This document shows positions 33,138 through 45,700 of a stretch of DNA of 64,000 nucleotides, piece by piece. Position 1 is the first letter of the stretch; each line of letters starts with the position of its first letter. Source of the DNA: Yponomeuta sedellus (Eukaryota > Arthropoda > Insecta > Lepidoptera > Yponomeutidae); NCBI GenBank assembly GCA_934045075.1, contig OW203751.1:1306822-1370821 (forward strand). Direction: 5' to 3'. The position numbers were made by a program, and so were the translations under genes. Under the pieces are notes generated by a model. It saw only the letters and a list, made by a program, of their open reading frames with translations. It was not told where the DNA came from and made no database searches.

Positions 33138-33237
33138 ATTTTTTTGTTGCTTCTAGGTCCTCAAAAATATACTAAATTCTTTTTTAGTCCAATGGAAGAG
33201 ATATTTACCATTTAAGACTTAGGTACTTGCAAAGAGA

Positions 33238-33413
33238 GTTTATTGATGGCAATCGTGGAATTGTGTAAGATGATTTGAGAAAAGGTCAGAGTGGAGGTTT
33301 TTTTTTCCCGCTGCCATTTTCTCCACTACAATACGGCCCGAAAACAGCGGCTTACATTGTACACTGACACTCGGCAGTCAGAATGTAAATTCTTTACATT
33401 GAAAATGAAATAG
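33238..33413 (-). repeat. E repeat fragment
   Basis: ATGGCAATCGTGGAATTGTG to AATGTAAATTCTTTACATTG. Confidence 0.65.
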
Positions 33414-33439
33414 TTAATTTGTTGTTTAATTGAAAACTT

Positions 33440-33642
33440 TTTTTAAGCCGTCTATAAACGTCACACTGCAGGGCACAGGGCTTCTCCCGGAGAGAGTATG
33501 GGCTAAATTACCACGCGTGCCCACCGCGGACTGGCAATTTTAAGCGCTGAGGTATTTGAACACCTCCGCCACTCAGGTTTCCTCACGATGTTTTCCTTCA
33601 CAGTAAGCGAGTGGTATTGCTACTGTAACTTCTCAAATGTAC
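33440..33642 (-). repeat. D SINE, 3' part
   Basis: GTCTATAAACGTCACACTGC to TTTTCCTTCACAGTAAGCG. Confidence 0.65.
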
Positions 33643-33644
33643 AT

Positions 33645-33768
33645 CGATATCAACCCTTGTATGTCCCCACTGCTGGGTCTCTTCCTGCATCGCAGGAAGG
33701 ATAGGCCATACTCCACCACGGGGGCCAAGTCCGGGTTGGTGGAGGATTGTAAGACAGTGGCGGGCTTT
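33645..33768 (-). repeat. S5 3' fragment
   Basis: TATCAACCCTTGTATGTCCC to GTAAGACAGTGGCGGG. Confidence 0.7.
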
Positions 33769-33776
33769 AATGACGG

Positions 33777-34079
33777 AAGCAACGCAGGGCGCGTTCAGTG
33801 CATGGGTGGGTGACCGTCTATGCTAGTGGCATTCCTCCGAGCGGTTCCGCGCTTCGCAAGGCACGTTAAGCAGTTGGTGCCGGCTGCTGTCGATAGATAG
33901 CGTCGTTAAGCCAAGTTAGGTGCCTTAGGGCGGCTTGAAAATTTCTGACAGTAAGACCAGCCACTAGTCTTGCAAGCCTCCACCAATCCGGACGCCCCCG
34001 TGGTGGAGTATGGCCTATACCTTCCTCAGGGAAGAGACCCGTGCCCCTCAATGGGGACATAATGGGTTGATGATGATTT
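33777..34079 (+). repeat. S5 SINE, form B, short head
   Basis: Starts AAGCAACGCAGGGCGCGTTC within the 5S-like head, ends GGGTTGATGATGAT. Head-to-tail with the preceding reverse fragment. Confidence 0.75.
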
Positions 34080-34221
34080 CACCTAATAACTTCGTAAACT
34101 TTGTTTTGTAATCGTATAACTGCCTCCACACGTTTTATGGTTCAAAGAAGGTCTCGTTTAGAACTGATTACGGCCAAGCACGTGTTGTACTGTACAGTCG
34201 ACATCAGACAGGTTCTTCGTA

Positions 34222-34350
34222 CGGCCTCGGTGGCGCAGCGGTTTGGCACGCTGACTGTAAAACCGAGGGCCTCGGGTTCGACCCCCAGCCGGGTCAAACT
34301 AGGAAACGGACTTTTCTAGTTTGTCTCGAGTCTCGGATGGTATTATGTAT
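34222..34350 (+). repeat. C SINE, head
   Basis: GGCCTCGGTGGCGCAGCGGT with B box GGGTTCGACCC, then TAGTTTGTCTCGAGTCTCGG. Confidence 0.75.
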
Positions 34351-34352
34351 TC

Positions 34353-34565
34353 AATTCAATTTATTTCAACGTAAAAAAATTACATTCTGTTTGCTGAATG
34401 TCAAAGTACAATGCAACATGAAAGTGAAAGCCGCTGCCTTCGGGCCGTAGTGTAGTGGAGAAAAAGGCAGCGGGGAAAAAAACTCCACTCTGACCATCTT
34501 TATCTAATACATTAGATATCACCTATACGCATAAGATTCCATGATCGCCATAATCTATGAAATTT
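34353..34565 (+). repeat. E repeat fragment
   Basis: CAATTTATTTCAACGTAAAA to GATTCCATGATCGCCATAA. Confidence 0.68.
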
Positions 34566-34573
34566 ACTTAATT

Positions 34574-34815
34574 TGTAACGGTGCAAACCTCTTCACACCA
34601 TTTTTATTTCTTTTTCTATCATTTTCAAATATTTAATTGCGTCACACATTCTTCGATTTCACAAATTTTTCATCACTGCTACTTTACCCTTCGACCAGAT
34701 CTGACTATTTTACCTGCTTATCCGTTTTTATCCAGTTTTCTGTTTTATTAAAATATTACTACTTATGTGCAAATAAATCCACAATTAAAGTCGATCCAGT
34801 ATTTATTATTATAAA
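34574..34815 (+). repeat. 260-bp repeat, pair with 7.5 kb
   Basis: TTGTAACGGTGCAAACCTCT to CAGTATTTATTATT; divergence is moderate and spread evenly. Confidence 0.65.
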
Positions 34816-34837
34816 AGATATCCAACGTTCCAAATTT

Positions 34838-35381
34838 ACGGCTTATTAGTTCACTTTTGTTCAGTTACTCTGTAGTTAGTACTTCTAATTTAATCTGATT
34901 CTAGTCTACTTTCAATCTAATCTACGTCGAATCTAAACTACTTCTAATCTAATCAATAATGAAATTCACTTCCTTTACGGCTTATTCGTTCACGCTTATT
35001 CAGTTAGCCTATAGTTAGTACTTCTAATTTAATCTGATTCTAATCTACTTTCAATCTAATCTACTTCGAATCTAAACTACTGGTAATCTAATCAATGAAA
35101 TTCACTTCCTTTACGGCTTATTAGTTCACTTTTATTCAGTTAGCCTATAGTTAGTACTTCTAATTTAATCTGATTCTAATCTACTTTCAATCTAATCTAC
35201 TTCGAATCTAAACTACTTCTAATATAATCAATGAAATTCACTTCTTTTACGGCTTATTAGTTCACTTTTATTCAGTTAGCCTATAGTTAGTACTTCTAAT
35301 TTAATCTGATTCTAATCTACTTTCAATCTAATCTACTTCGAATCTAAACTACTTCTAATCCAATTAATGAAATTCACTTCC
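34838..35381. repeat. 136-bp tandem repeat, four copies
   Basis: Units start ACGGCTTATT at 34,838, 34,977, 35,113 and 35,249 and end AATGAAATTCACTTCC. Within each unit, TCTAATCTA-type words repeat about every 20 bp (TCTAATTTAATCTGATTCTA), so it is a higher-order repeat. Confidence 0.92.
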
Positions 35382-35756
35382 GATTTTTTCGTTAACTTGT
35401 ATTAGTCTGTACTTGAAATGACGTGGGATGGGTATCATGGTTTTTTTTTCAATATTTATTAGGTAAATAAACCTCGTTGTTCCAATTTCGACCTTATACC
35501 ATCTGGATAAGACCCATCGCGGACATCAACTGTTGATTACAGCACAAGATTGCGTTCTTATCAAGAATTAAACAAACCGTTAGTATTCAATTAAATGATA
35601 TTTCACTGATTACGTAAGTTAGGTACCTACTGCGTATTTTGCCCGACTGCGGCGGCGGCCATAAGGGGGTAATGTGTTGGGCTCGTGTGTGTACGAAAGT
35701 ATTTTCTCTCATAACTTTTTTTATTTTACTTACAATACATAGGCAGGCAGGCAGGC
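35382..35756. other. No gene seen
   Basis: Ends with four GGCA(GGCA)-type units (35,741-35,760), then S5. Confidence 0.45.
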
Positions 35757-35880
35757 AGGCTTGAAGCCTTCTGACAGTAAGACCAGCCACTGGTCTTGCA
35801 AGCCTCCACCAATCCGTACTTGGCCCCCGTGGTGGAGTACGCCTACACCTTCCTTAGAGAAGAGACCCGTGCCCCACGGT
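35757..35880 (+). repeat. S5 3' fragment, form B
   Basis: GGCTTGAAGCCTTCTGACAG to CCGTGCCCCACGGTG. Confidence 0.7.
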
Positions 35881-35917
35881 GTTTAAGAAAATTAAGCGAA
35901 TACTTAGAGGATTAGAT

Positions 35918-36402
35918 ACGGGTTAGTGCATTAAAAAGAATATAATCATCTGGGTACAGCGATGTAACGCTGCAAGTGATGCAAATTATTTCGGCCAGAT
36001 GTCGCTGCTTGTACGTAATACAGAGAATATTGTAAAGAGGTTCGAAATTTCGCTGATGCCGGTGAGTCGCCCATTAGCTCCGTTAGGAGAGCGCTGGCAC
36101 GGTTATGCATTAAAAAGAATATAATCATGTGGGTACAGCGATATCATTCGGATGTAAATATCTAACTGCAAAGTAGGTACTCGGGTTGCAAGTGATGCAA
36201 ATTACTTCAGCCAGATGTCGCTGCCTGTACGTAATACAGAGAGTATTGTAAAGAAGGTCGAAATTTCACTTCGCCGGGAAGTCGCCTGTTAGCTCAGTTG
36301 GGAGAGCGCTGGCACGGTTAGCCAGAGGTCGCGGGCTCGAGAATTTTTAGCCTCCAAATAGGTTTTTAAAATTGTTTTTAGCAGGAGTTAGTGCATTAAA
36401 AG
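35918..36402 (+). repeat. T307 tandem pair
   Basis: Tail piece GGGTTAGTGCATTAAAAAGA joined to head TCTGGGTACAGCGATG, a truncated unit, then a second unit from 36,120. Cores at 36,068 (cut short) and 36,292. About 245 bp upstream of the first DENND2-like exon. Confidence 0.72.
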
Positions 36403-36424
36403 GAATAAACTAAGTAAATGCTCA

Positions 36425-36505
36425 AATAAAACTGTTTTTTATACGGATTTATGCTCGTTTATTATTTTTTTTCAATTTTCCGACGTTTCGGCACTTTTTA
36501 AAGAA
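36425..36505 (+). repeat. H left-arm fragment
   Basis: ACGGATTTATGCTCGTTTAT and TTCCGACGTTTCGGCAC match 47.17 kb. It lies about 150 bp upstream of the first recognised DENND2-like exon. Confidence 0.55.
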
Positions 36506-36653
36506 ATACTTAAAGAAATACTTGTTAAAATGTGTGCGTGAGTGTGTGAAAGAGAGAGAGAGTAAGTGCGCGCGCGCTTTCTGTGTGTGTGAGTGTAAAC
36601 TTTGTTGTGTAATCTGTCTACCTATTATTAACATTGATTCCCTTGGTTCCCAG

Positions 36654-36759
36654 TTGAATCGGCTTATGAACGAGATCTACGACACGGTGACGGCGGCCTG
36701 CAAGATGGACGACCAGAAGCCCAGCAAGTTTCCCACTGAATCCGACACCACTAGCGAAG
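36654..36759 (+). CDS. DENND2: DENND2-like exon 1 (first recognised)
   Basis: Acceptor TTGGTTCCCAG before, donor GAAG/GTAAGG after. 106 bp, phase 0 in and phase 1 out. Encodes LNRLMNEIYDTVTAACKMDD and a Pro/Ser/Thr stretch, upstream of the uDENN region. A G-rich AGGGAGG run follows the donor by about 25 bp. Confidence 0.75.
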
Positions 36760-39700
36760 GTAAGGTCTCTTGCAACAGTGGAAGGAAGGAAGGAAGGGGG
36801 GGGGAGGGAGAGAGGGAGGGAGGTAGATGTACATAGATGGTAGATGACAATGATGTCTGAAATTAAAGCCAGTACAATGCATGAGTTTAATGTTTTTTAT
36901 GTGTTAATTAATAATGTTAAGTATGTAAACTCTGTTCAAAGATTAAGTTTGGAGTTATTTGTCCATTTTTTCCAAGAAATTCTCCTTGATTTTTTCTGAA
37001 ATGATCTAGATTTTGAAATGGACACATAGTTTGACTTGTAACGTTAATTAAGCCGCAGTCTGCGCTATTTTGAATAAAAACTTTTCATTTCATTGTTAGG
37101 GTTTTCGAGATAATGTACTTCTCGAGCTCCTCTCGAGTCCGCGCTGGAGTAAAGACGTGTAAACTGTTGTGTTAACTTAAATTCTGTATAAATTTAACTG
37201 ACTAAAAACTATTCTAAGAATGGATGAATAGAAGTCTCGTCCAACATAGTGAGAACCTCATTAAGACACATTCGACCCATCTGTGCGTGCCAGCGTAAAG
37301 TGGCTGCTAGCGGCTGCGATAAGAAACTAGTTCGACTACAAAAACCTAGAACCTAACCGAAGATGTTTCATTCGCCATCAAAGTCGGGATCGGATACCAA
37401 CCTGGCCCGTCTCGATGATGCATGTGGTGGTCAGGATTTTGCTACTTCTAGAAACAAACGTAAGAGGTCAGAAGATAACATGACGTTGCTGATTCAAAAT
37501 GAATTGAAATGCTTTAAAACTGAAATCATGTCACTTCTTACCAATTGGAGAACCGAGGATGAGAAAAAGCACGCAAAGTGGGACCAAACATTTATGGAGA
37601 TCAAGGAAACCACAAAAGATCTGGAAAAATCCATGGATTTTATGGCATCTCAGTATGAAGAGATGTCAACAAGAATAAATGGATTAGAACAGAAGACGAA
37701 ACAACAGGAAGAAATTATATCTGCTCTTAAAAATGATATTGAAAATTTAAACCGTGAATCGAGGAAAACATACCTAGAAATACGGAATATGCCTGTGGAA
37801 CCAGAAGAGACAAAGCTTACCCTTTCTAACGCAATCATTACGTTGTGTAAGACGATTAATGTTGAAGCGTCAACTGAAGAAATAAAAGACGTATACAGAG
37901 TACCCGGAAAACGCAACACAAATAAGCCAGTGGTGATCGAAGTCAGCTCAAAAGAGAAGAAACTAGCTATACTAAAAGCAAGCAAAGCATACAACCTTCA
38001 GCATAAAAGCTCGAAATTGAACGCTTCTAACTGCGGGTTTAAGCAAAACTCTCCCATCTACGTATCAGATCACCTCACGCCGTTTGCCAACCGTCTTTAC
38101 TTCCTGGCTCGAGATCTGGTAAGGTCAAAACTTTTCAAATACTGCTGGTCAGCAAGTGGCAAGATTTATGTGAAGAAAGACGACAATGCGCCTCAAATCC
38201 TCATCTCGAGTGAAGACCAAATTTGTCAACTAAAACCACTGTGACTATACTGCTTTTCTCATCCAAACGTATTTCACACTGGTAAAATAACTAACTTCGT
38301 AGTTTTTAGGAACCGTGCATGTTTACTGCTTTATTTTCTAGTATTAAGAACACCCCCACCAAAGGTACCAAAAAATTATAAAATGCTGAACCAAAACATC
38401 ACTGAAGTGCATATGCTTGGAATTATTCAACGCCAAATCGAAAAACTTTCGAATATTACAGGTGACGTTAGAAAAAAGAATTTCGTGTAATGGCTGAAAA
38501 CATTCTATCAGTTCAAAAGGAACTAGATACTATTAAAGTCTCTGATAGTTATTTAATAAACCCCGAAGATTACTTAACGATGACTAAAGATATGAGTCAC
38601 AGGCCTACATATAAAATAATCACTCAAAACATACGTAGCATCAACGCCAACCTTGATTCTTTTTGTCTTCTCTTACAGAGAACACAGGCAGAGTTTGATG
38701 TCCTAGTTCTAACAGAGTGCTGGCTTGATTCCCAAAAAGTAATTCCTCACCTTGATGGATATAATACCTACTCTTCTAATAAATTACTCAATCAAAACGA
38801 CGGCATAGTGGTGTATGTGAGGAATGGTTTGACATGTACAATACATGAACCGGTTTGCGAGGAAACAAATTGTATTACTATAAAACTAGATTTGGATACG
38901 GTTCTAATCGCTATATATAGATCTCCCTCGTTTTCTAATACTGACAGATTCCTTAACTCTATTGATAACATACTCTCGTCTCTTGAGACATATAAAAACA
39001 TAGTACTTCTTGGGGATGTCAATATCGACATAAAAACAAATAACACTGATCGTTCCTCATCTGATTATCTAAATCTCTTGGCTGTGCATGGCCTATTGCC
39101 GGCTCATACCCTACCCACAAGGGAAGAAAATTGTCTGGATCACATCAATCTGAAATCGCCTTCACGGGCCCAAACTTTGGTTCTCAATGCATATGTGACC
39201 GACCATAGACCTGTAATAATAAACTTAAATACACTACATAAACCAAAAAATACATCAAACCCAATGCGAATAAAAATTGATTACCCAAAAGCCATCACTC
39301 ACATGACAAACTCAAATCTTTCCCACATTTTTTCAATATCCAACGCAAATCAAGCTACTGACACTTTAATAAAATGTATGACTGAGTCACTTGCCAACAG
39401 CTCAACTTTGGTAATAATACCAAAAAAAACTAGATTGCTTAAGCCCTGGATGACCCCGGGTCTTCTCAGATGCTCTAGAAACAGAGATAAACTGCACACT
39501 AAATGTAGGTCTAACCCTGAGAATACCATTCTCTGTATAACATATCGGAGATATCGTAACTATTGCAATTCACTCATAAAAAAGATAAAATGCTCATACG
39601 AAAAAGCTGAACTTGAAAAGGCATCAAAGGACTCTAAACGCACTTGGAAGATCATAAAAAATATTACGAACATAATCCATAACAATGAGCCTTCAACCGA

Positions 39701-42700
39701 ATTGTTAAAGTCTAATCCTACTGGTGAACAAAATTCAATAAACGACGTTAACGCGTTCTTTGCTAATGTTGGTCCAAGCTTAGCAAATAATATTTTGCGG
39801 AGTGACAGTCCAATAAATGACTCAGGAATTAAAGAACAGACACACAGTAGATCATTTGGGTTATTAGATTGTGATGCGGGTGAAATCTTAAGAATAATTA
39901 ACATGCTAAAAGTAGATACTGCCACTGGCGCTGATGGTATAGCTATTAAATTCATAAAAAATACTAAGCAAATTATAACACCTATTCTTTCACACATATT
40001 TAACTTGTGTTTTACACAAGGAATTTTCCCAAAATCTCTTAAGATTTCACTCATACATCCAATCTATAAAGGAGGTGATCGGGACGGTGTCGGAAACTAT
40101 AGGCCAATTTCGGTTCTGCCAGCCCTGTCCAAAATATTAGAAAAACTTATCAACAGTAGACTGGTGGACTATCTTGAAAAAGAAAATCTAATATCTGAGT
40201 CACAATTTGGTTTCAGGGCTGGTAGATCCACTGAAGACGCAGTTACTAGCCTCACAAATTATATAGTTGAGCACCTTGACAGAAAGAAAAAGTGCATAGG
40301 CATTTTTCTTGACCTGGCAAGGGCTTTCGATACCGTTTCTATTACTATCCTACTATCCAAAATGGAAAAAATTGGCATTCGTGGTGTTGCTTTGAAACTC
40401 TTCAGTGACTATCTTTCACATAGAACACAAAGGGTAAAAATAGGAAGTTTAACATCGTCTGAATTACCTGTCACTTTCGGAGTACCCCAGGGAAGTGTCC
40501 TAGGTCCGAGCCTCTTCCTAATATATTTGAACGCACTGTGTCTACATTCTCCATCCCAAGGAAAAATTGTTTCCTTTGCTGACGATACGGCACTCATATT
40601 TCAGGGGGACACCTGGTCGGATGTTCGGACTAAAGCAGAAATAGGGTTGCATAAGGTTATGATCTGGCTTCAGAATAATTTGCTTACAATAAACCTGACT
40701 AAAACAAAGTACATGACATTTCATATTCGCTCACACAAAATTCCTCAAGAAACAATAAAAGCCCACTGTTGCAATTTTCCAAAGGACCAAACTTGTAACT
40801 GCACTCAATTGTGCAAAGTAAGTACAATCAAGTATCTCGGTGTTGTTTTGGATGATCGCCTTACATGGTCTCCCCACATACAATACATATCATCTCGCAC
40901 ACGAAAATTAATATTTGTTTTCAAAAAACTACGACATGTTGCTTCTTTACAACTTTTACGATTGATTTATCTTGCTCTCGCTCAGTCTGTTTTGTCGTAT
41001 TGCATATCTGCCTGGGGGGGAGCATGTAAAACTATCTTATTGAGGCTTGAGCGTGCACAGAGATTCTTACTAAAGGTTATACTTTTTAAACCATATAGAT
41101 ACCCTACTGCATCTCTTTACGGTGAAGCCAAGGTCCTATCTATACGTCAATTATTTATATTTAAAATCACTACAATACAACATAAAAAAACAAACTTCGA
41201 CTCGCATTTTTTCAACAATAAAAGACGAAATGACATTGTCTGTAGAATTCCGAAAGTTAATACAGCGTTTGCTAGACGTCACTCGAAATTTCTTGCACCA
41301 TTTTTATACAACAAGCTAAACAGAGTTCTAGCATTATATCCGAAAATTTTGAACCAATGCAAAAAATCAATAAAAACTCTGTTATTGGCTTCTGATTATA
41401 ACTTAACAGAGTCTTATTTAGATATAGTATCCTAAACATAAGAAAATGTTTCTACTGCTTAATTTATATGCGCCACGGGAAACCGAAACTGGCTCCCTGA
41501 TTCCCTCTCGTCACTTTAACGTATTAGAAAATAATAATTATTTATAATTGTATAGTGGCGCGTGTGATCGGCAGCGCCACGTCCTCTATATGCGTACACA
41601 TTGTTCAGCAGACGAGCAAATGGCCTGTGAGAGGACGATGTGTTGCTGGCAATAAGCTGGTACTATGGTACTAGGGCGCATAGAGTTTTTCCAAGTTCAC
41701 AGTTTAAGTGTAGCACTAATGTAGTAAGATAACAACTTAGTACTTTAGCTTGATCGCATGTAACCAATCATACTATTTGTTCTACCAGTGTTGCGTATAA
41801 TGTATAGTGGATGATTTGGCTTGCTTATAACTAACCCTTAATCAAAATAAGTAAAAATAAATTATCATGTTTCGGCACATCTAAATTTTATCAACATACC
41901 CACAACAGTGAAGTGTATTTCAGACTCGGTGAGAGGCGTCGAAAGCCATAATACAGGCTTGCCTAGTATGGTTTTCGATGTGCAAACACTAAAATACAAT
42001 AACACGCCTACCTACATTGTATGTATCCAATTCATGTATTTTTGTTGTACAGACGTTCGTAACCCAATAAATTTCTTATTTCTTATTTCTTATTTCTTAT
42101 TTCTACTTAACAGATTGTACATGGAAAATTCAAGTTTCAAAATGACGACTACCACTCATCGGGGTTTACATTGAACCACGATAAGTAACAGTTTTAAATA
42201 GCAGGTATAAGTGTAGCAGGCTGAAGTGGCATTGGGCTGGTCACCTCTGTCGCAGAACCGATGATCGTTGGAGCAGACGGGTTCTCGAATGGAGACCACG
42301 ACTCGGCAAGCGTAGTGTAGGACGCCCTCCGCCCAGATGGACCTGAAAAAGGTGGCTGGTGGTGACTGGATGACGAATACGGGAGATCAGGTCTTGTGGC
42401 GCACCCTGGGGGAGGCTTATGTCCAGCAGTGGACTGCAATAGGCTGAAATGGATGGATGGATGGATAAATAGCCCCCCTTAACCTTAAGTTATAACTACC
42501 TCAACACTTTCTTCGCAGATTCTGTGAAACTAACCCGCAGCCTGACGGAGAAACGCAAGACGTACGTCCGCCGAGTGTCCTCCAGGGCCGCTTACCTGGA
42601 CCCGAAGTTGGCAAGACGCTACAGACATCATACCTCAGTCTGCTCCTATACACCGGACAGCACTTACTCCACCTTCAGGTAATATTAGCACAACCAATCT

Positions 42701-45700
42701 CGAATGAGTAAGCTCAGGTCATACGAAGTGTTTGTAGGAAGGAGATGGCTGTACTAGAAATCTATTGCGCTTTTCTAGAAGCAGAATAACTCCTAGAAAC
42801 GTGGAGTCTCACGTCTTCTCAAAACCTAGACCCAAGGCTCGCTAGATGAGACAGACATCAGACCTCAGTCTATACATCGAACAGCACTTAGTCCTCCTTC
42901 AGGAAATCTCAACCACAGCCAACTAGCACGACAGTCTAGCCTAACTTGCTAAGCAACGACTATTTATCTCGCCCTAAGATAGTCTCAAAAATTTGGAGAG
43001 TTGAAGATTTTTTGAAGATTTATTTATTGACTATTTTACAATAAAATAATACTAATATATTAGACTTTTTTTTGCTCTCCGCTTTACATACGTGAAATCT
43101 GCGTGAAATGCCACTTTTAAGAAATCTTAGAGTTTTATAAATAATACTGAATTTATTCTCACCCCGCTTTTGTATTATAAAAGTATATCACATTGTTTTG
43201 ACCACGGCAAAAGCTACATGAAATTAAATTAGCATAGTACAGTTCCACCACAAGACTTAAGTTTTGTTTCGTAGAAGGTACTTGTACTCAATATAATTAA
43301 GATTTAATTATGATTTAATTAATTAGCTTAATTAGTTGCGTCTCAATTCTGTAAGCGTCAGTCGCTTACCTGGACCCGAAGCTATATAACTACACCCTAC
43401 AGTCATCAGACCTCAGTGTGCTCCTTTACACCGGACAGCACTTACTCCACGTTCAGCTAATACTAGCACACCCAATTTTCAATCATACTTAGGTCATAAG
43501 CACTGTTCGTAGGGAAGAATTGGCTCTAACCTTTACAAATTTGAATTGTAATATTCATTAAGCCGCAGTTTCTGCGCTACATTGAACATTGAACACCATT
43601 TCATTTCAAATCTGGAGCCCTACCTCCTCTCCAAAACCGCTTACCTGGACCCAAAGTTGGCTACACGCTACGGGCATCAGACCTTAGTCTGCTCCAGTAA
43701 ACCAGACAATACTTACTCCAACTCTTGATATAGCCTATAAACGTCCCACTCCAAGGTGCAGGCCTTCTCTTAGAGAGAAAGCCTTTAGGTGATCACAACT
43801 ATAACCAACTAATCTAGCCTAATTTGAATCTTGCCCAAAAGCCAAATTGACCAGAAAACCTCGCCTACAAATATGTCAGTACGTAATACAGAGAATAGTG
43901 TAAAGAGGTTCGAAATTTCACTGATGCCGTGAGTCGCCCATTGGCTCAATTGGTAGAGCGCTGGCACGGATAGCCAGAGGTTGCGGGTTCGAATCCCGGC
44001 ATGGGTGAAATTTTTAGCCTCTAAATAGGTTTTTAAATTTGTTCCTTAGCACGGGTTAGTGCATTAAAAATAAAAATAGTATAAATATGTCAGTGTTCAT
44101 AAGATCACCCTATTCCACAACACGTATTAGTTGCAATCAGTCAGCCTGTTCTTGTCCACTGCTGGACATGGGCCTCCCCACGCCACTGTCTCTGTCCTTC
44201 GCCATCTCGTCCAGCCACTACCAGCAACCAGTAATTTAACGGGAAACACTGCGCGACGCACGAACGTTTTAGTGTATCATTAAAATGTGAAAATTACTTT
44301 GCTAAATTCCGCCAAAAATCACACAAGCACCATGCGGTTAGTTAATGCACCGCCCTCCCTCCTTGCTGCTGTGCGTCGCTGTGTGGTGTCGGTCTAGAGA
44401 ATGGCACCAACCCAATTCTTCCCGTGGATGTCGTAAAAGGCGACTAAGGCACACAAACCGGGGGGTGGGCAGCAGCGCCCCCTTCAGTACAATTGCACCG
44501 AACTGCGATCCCCAACCCGCATGCCCAGCGTGCATTACCCCTTATGATAGCGCAACGTGGCGCTCTTTGGGGGAGGGCTGTGTCCAGCATTGGACTGGTA
44601 TAGCCTGACGCCGCCGCCTCCCTCCTACTTTTTCAAGCTGAAGCAAGATACGAACACACCACCACCACTGACACCAATACTTGTGTGAGAAAATAGCGTA
44701 TTTTGTAAAGAAAGTTTTTGTGTCGGTTTTGAAGCATGGTGCTTGTGTAGTCGCCTTTTACGTCACCCGCGGGAAGAATTGGGTTGGATTCTCTAGACCG
44801 ACACCACACAGCGACGCACAGCAGCAAGGAGGGAGGGCGGTGCATTAACTAACCGCATGGTGCTTGTGGGATTTGTGGCGGAATTTAGCAAAGTAATTTT
44901 AACATTATTATTATTATTATCAAAATTCTTTATTGCATAAAAATTTTGCACATAGGTGAGCTTAATGCTACTTCACATTTTAATGCTATAATGGATTTCC
45001 GCAAAGTAACGCCTGATTCCATAAAATGTTTTAGTGTATAGTAAGCGCACAGAGTTGACATCTCGTCAACAACTTGTTACAGATCCTGGAAAAGCTTCCG
45101 ACACTCGCGTCGCAGCATCGACAAAATGGCGGCGGAAGTCGCCAACATGGCGGAGAAGTTCAAGATGGCCGACATCAACGACTCCACCTATAACCTCACA
45201 GACTCCAGCGGGAACCTCCTCTCGATGAAGGACGAAATGGATGGAGATGATTTGAGTCTAGACAAGAAGGCCGGGTGTCTAGATTTTGACCTCCCCTTTG
45301 AGCCTAGAGAGCGGGGTCTGTTTGATATATGTCTTTTGGTCGGACTGAACTACATGACCGGGGAGGCGTACGTGAAGAGTGTGTTTCCGAGTCAGGTGAG
45401 AATTTTAGTGATCATACGTTTTGAATTGAATTAATTAATTATATCGTGTTTCTTATGATTGTTATGTTGATTTGTGACTTGTTATGACTCATTAAAAAAG
45501 CTGGTCCACGAAACCTAGGTAGGTACAGGAAAACGGAATCTACTTACCTGCCTACCTATCATTTTTTTTTCGAACTATTAAATTATAACATAGAGGATAG
45601 CGGGTCTGTTAGAAGCGGCTAGTTTCTTTCCAGAGTACCCTCCGGTTCCCTCTATTATGTGTGTAAGTTGTTTCTTATGGCGGTTTATGGTGTTACTCAC

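Larger units (their letters stand above)
37098..42104 (+). mobile_element. CR1/Jockey-like LINE, both ORFs open, in DENND2-like intron 1
   Basis: About 5 kb with two ORFs in the same sense as the gene. The 3' end is four TTTCTTA repeats plus TTTCT (42072-42104), the microsatellite tail type of CR1-group LINEs. The 5' limit is set where a J repeat ends and is approximate. No stops or frameshifts interrupt either ORF, so it may be recent. No target duplication was identified. The 3' UTR is about 630 bp. Confidence 0.8.

Noticed and set aside
34838..35381. CRISPR-like array
   Set aside because: Direct 136-bp tandem units without unique spacers in a eukaryotic context.
37363..38244. ORF1 as a baculovirus insertion
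   Set aside because: It is followed by a LINE reverse transcriptase and shares the LINE tail; the FP-like region is common in LINE ORF1.
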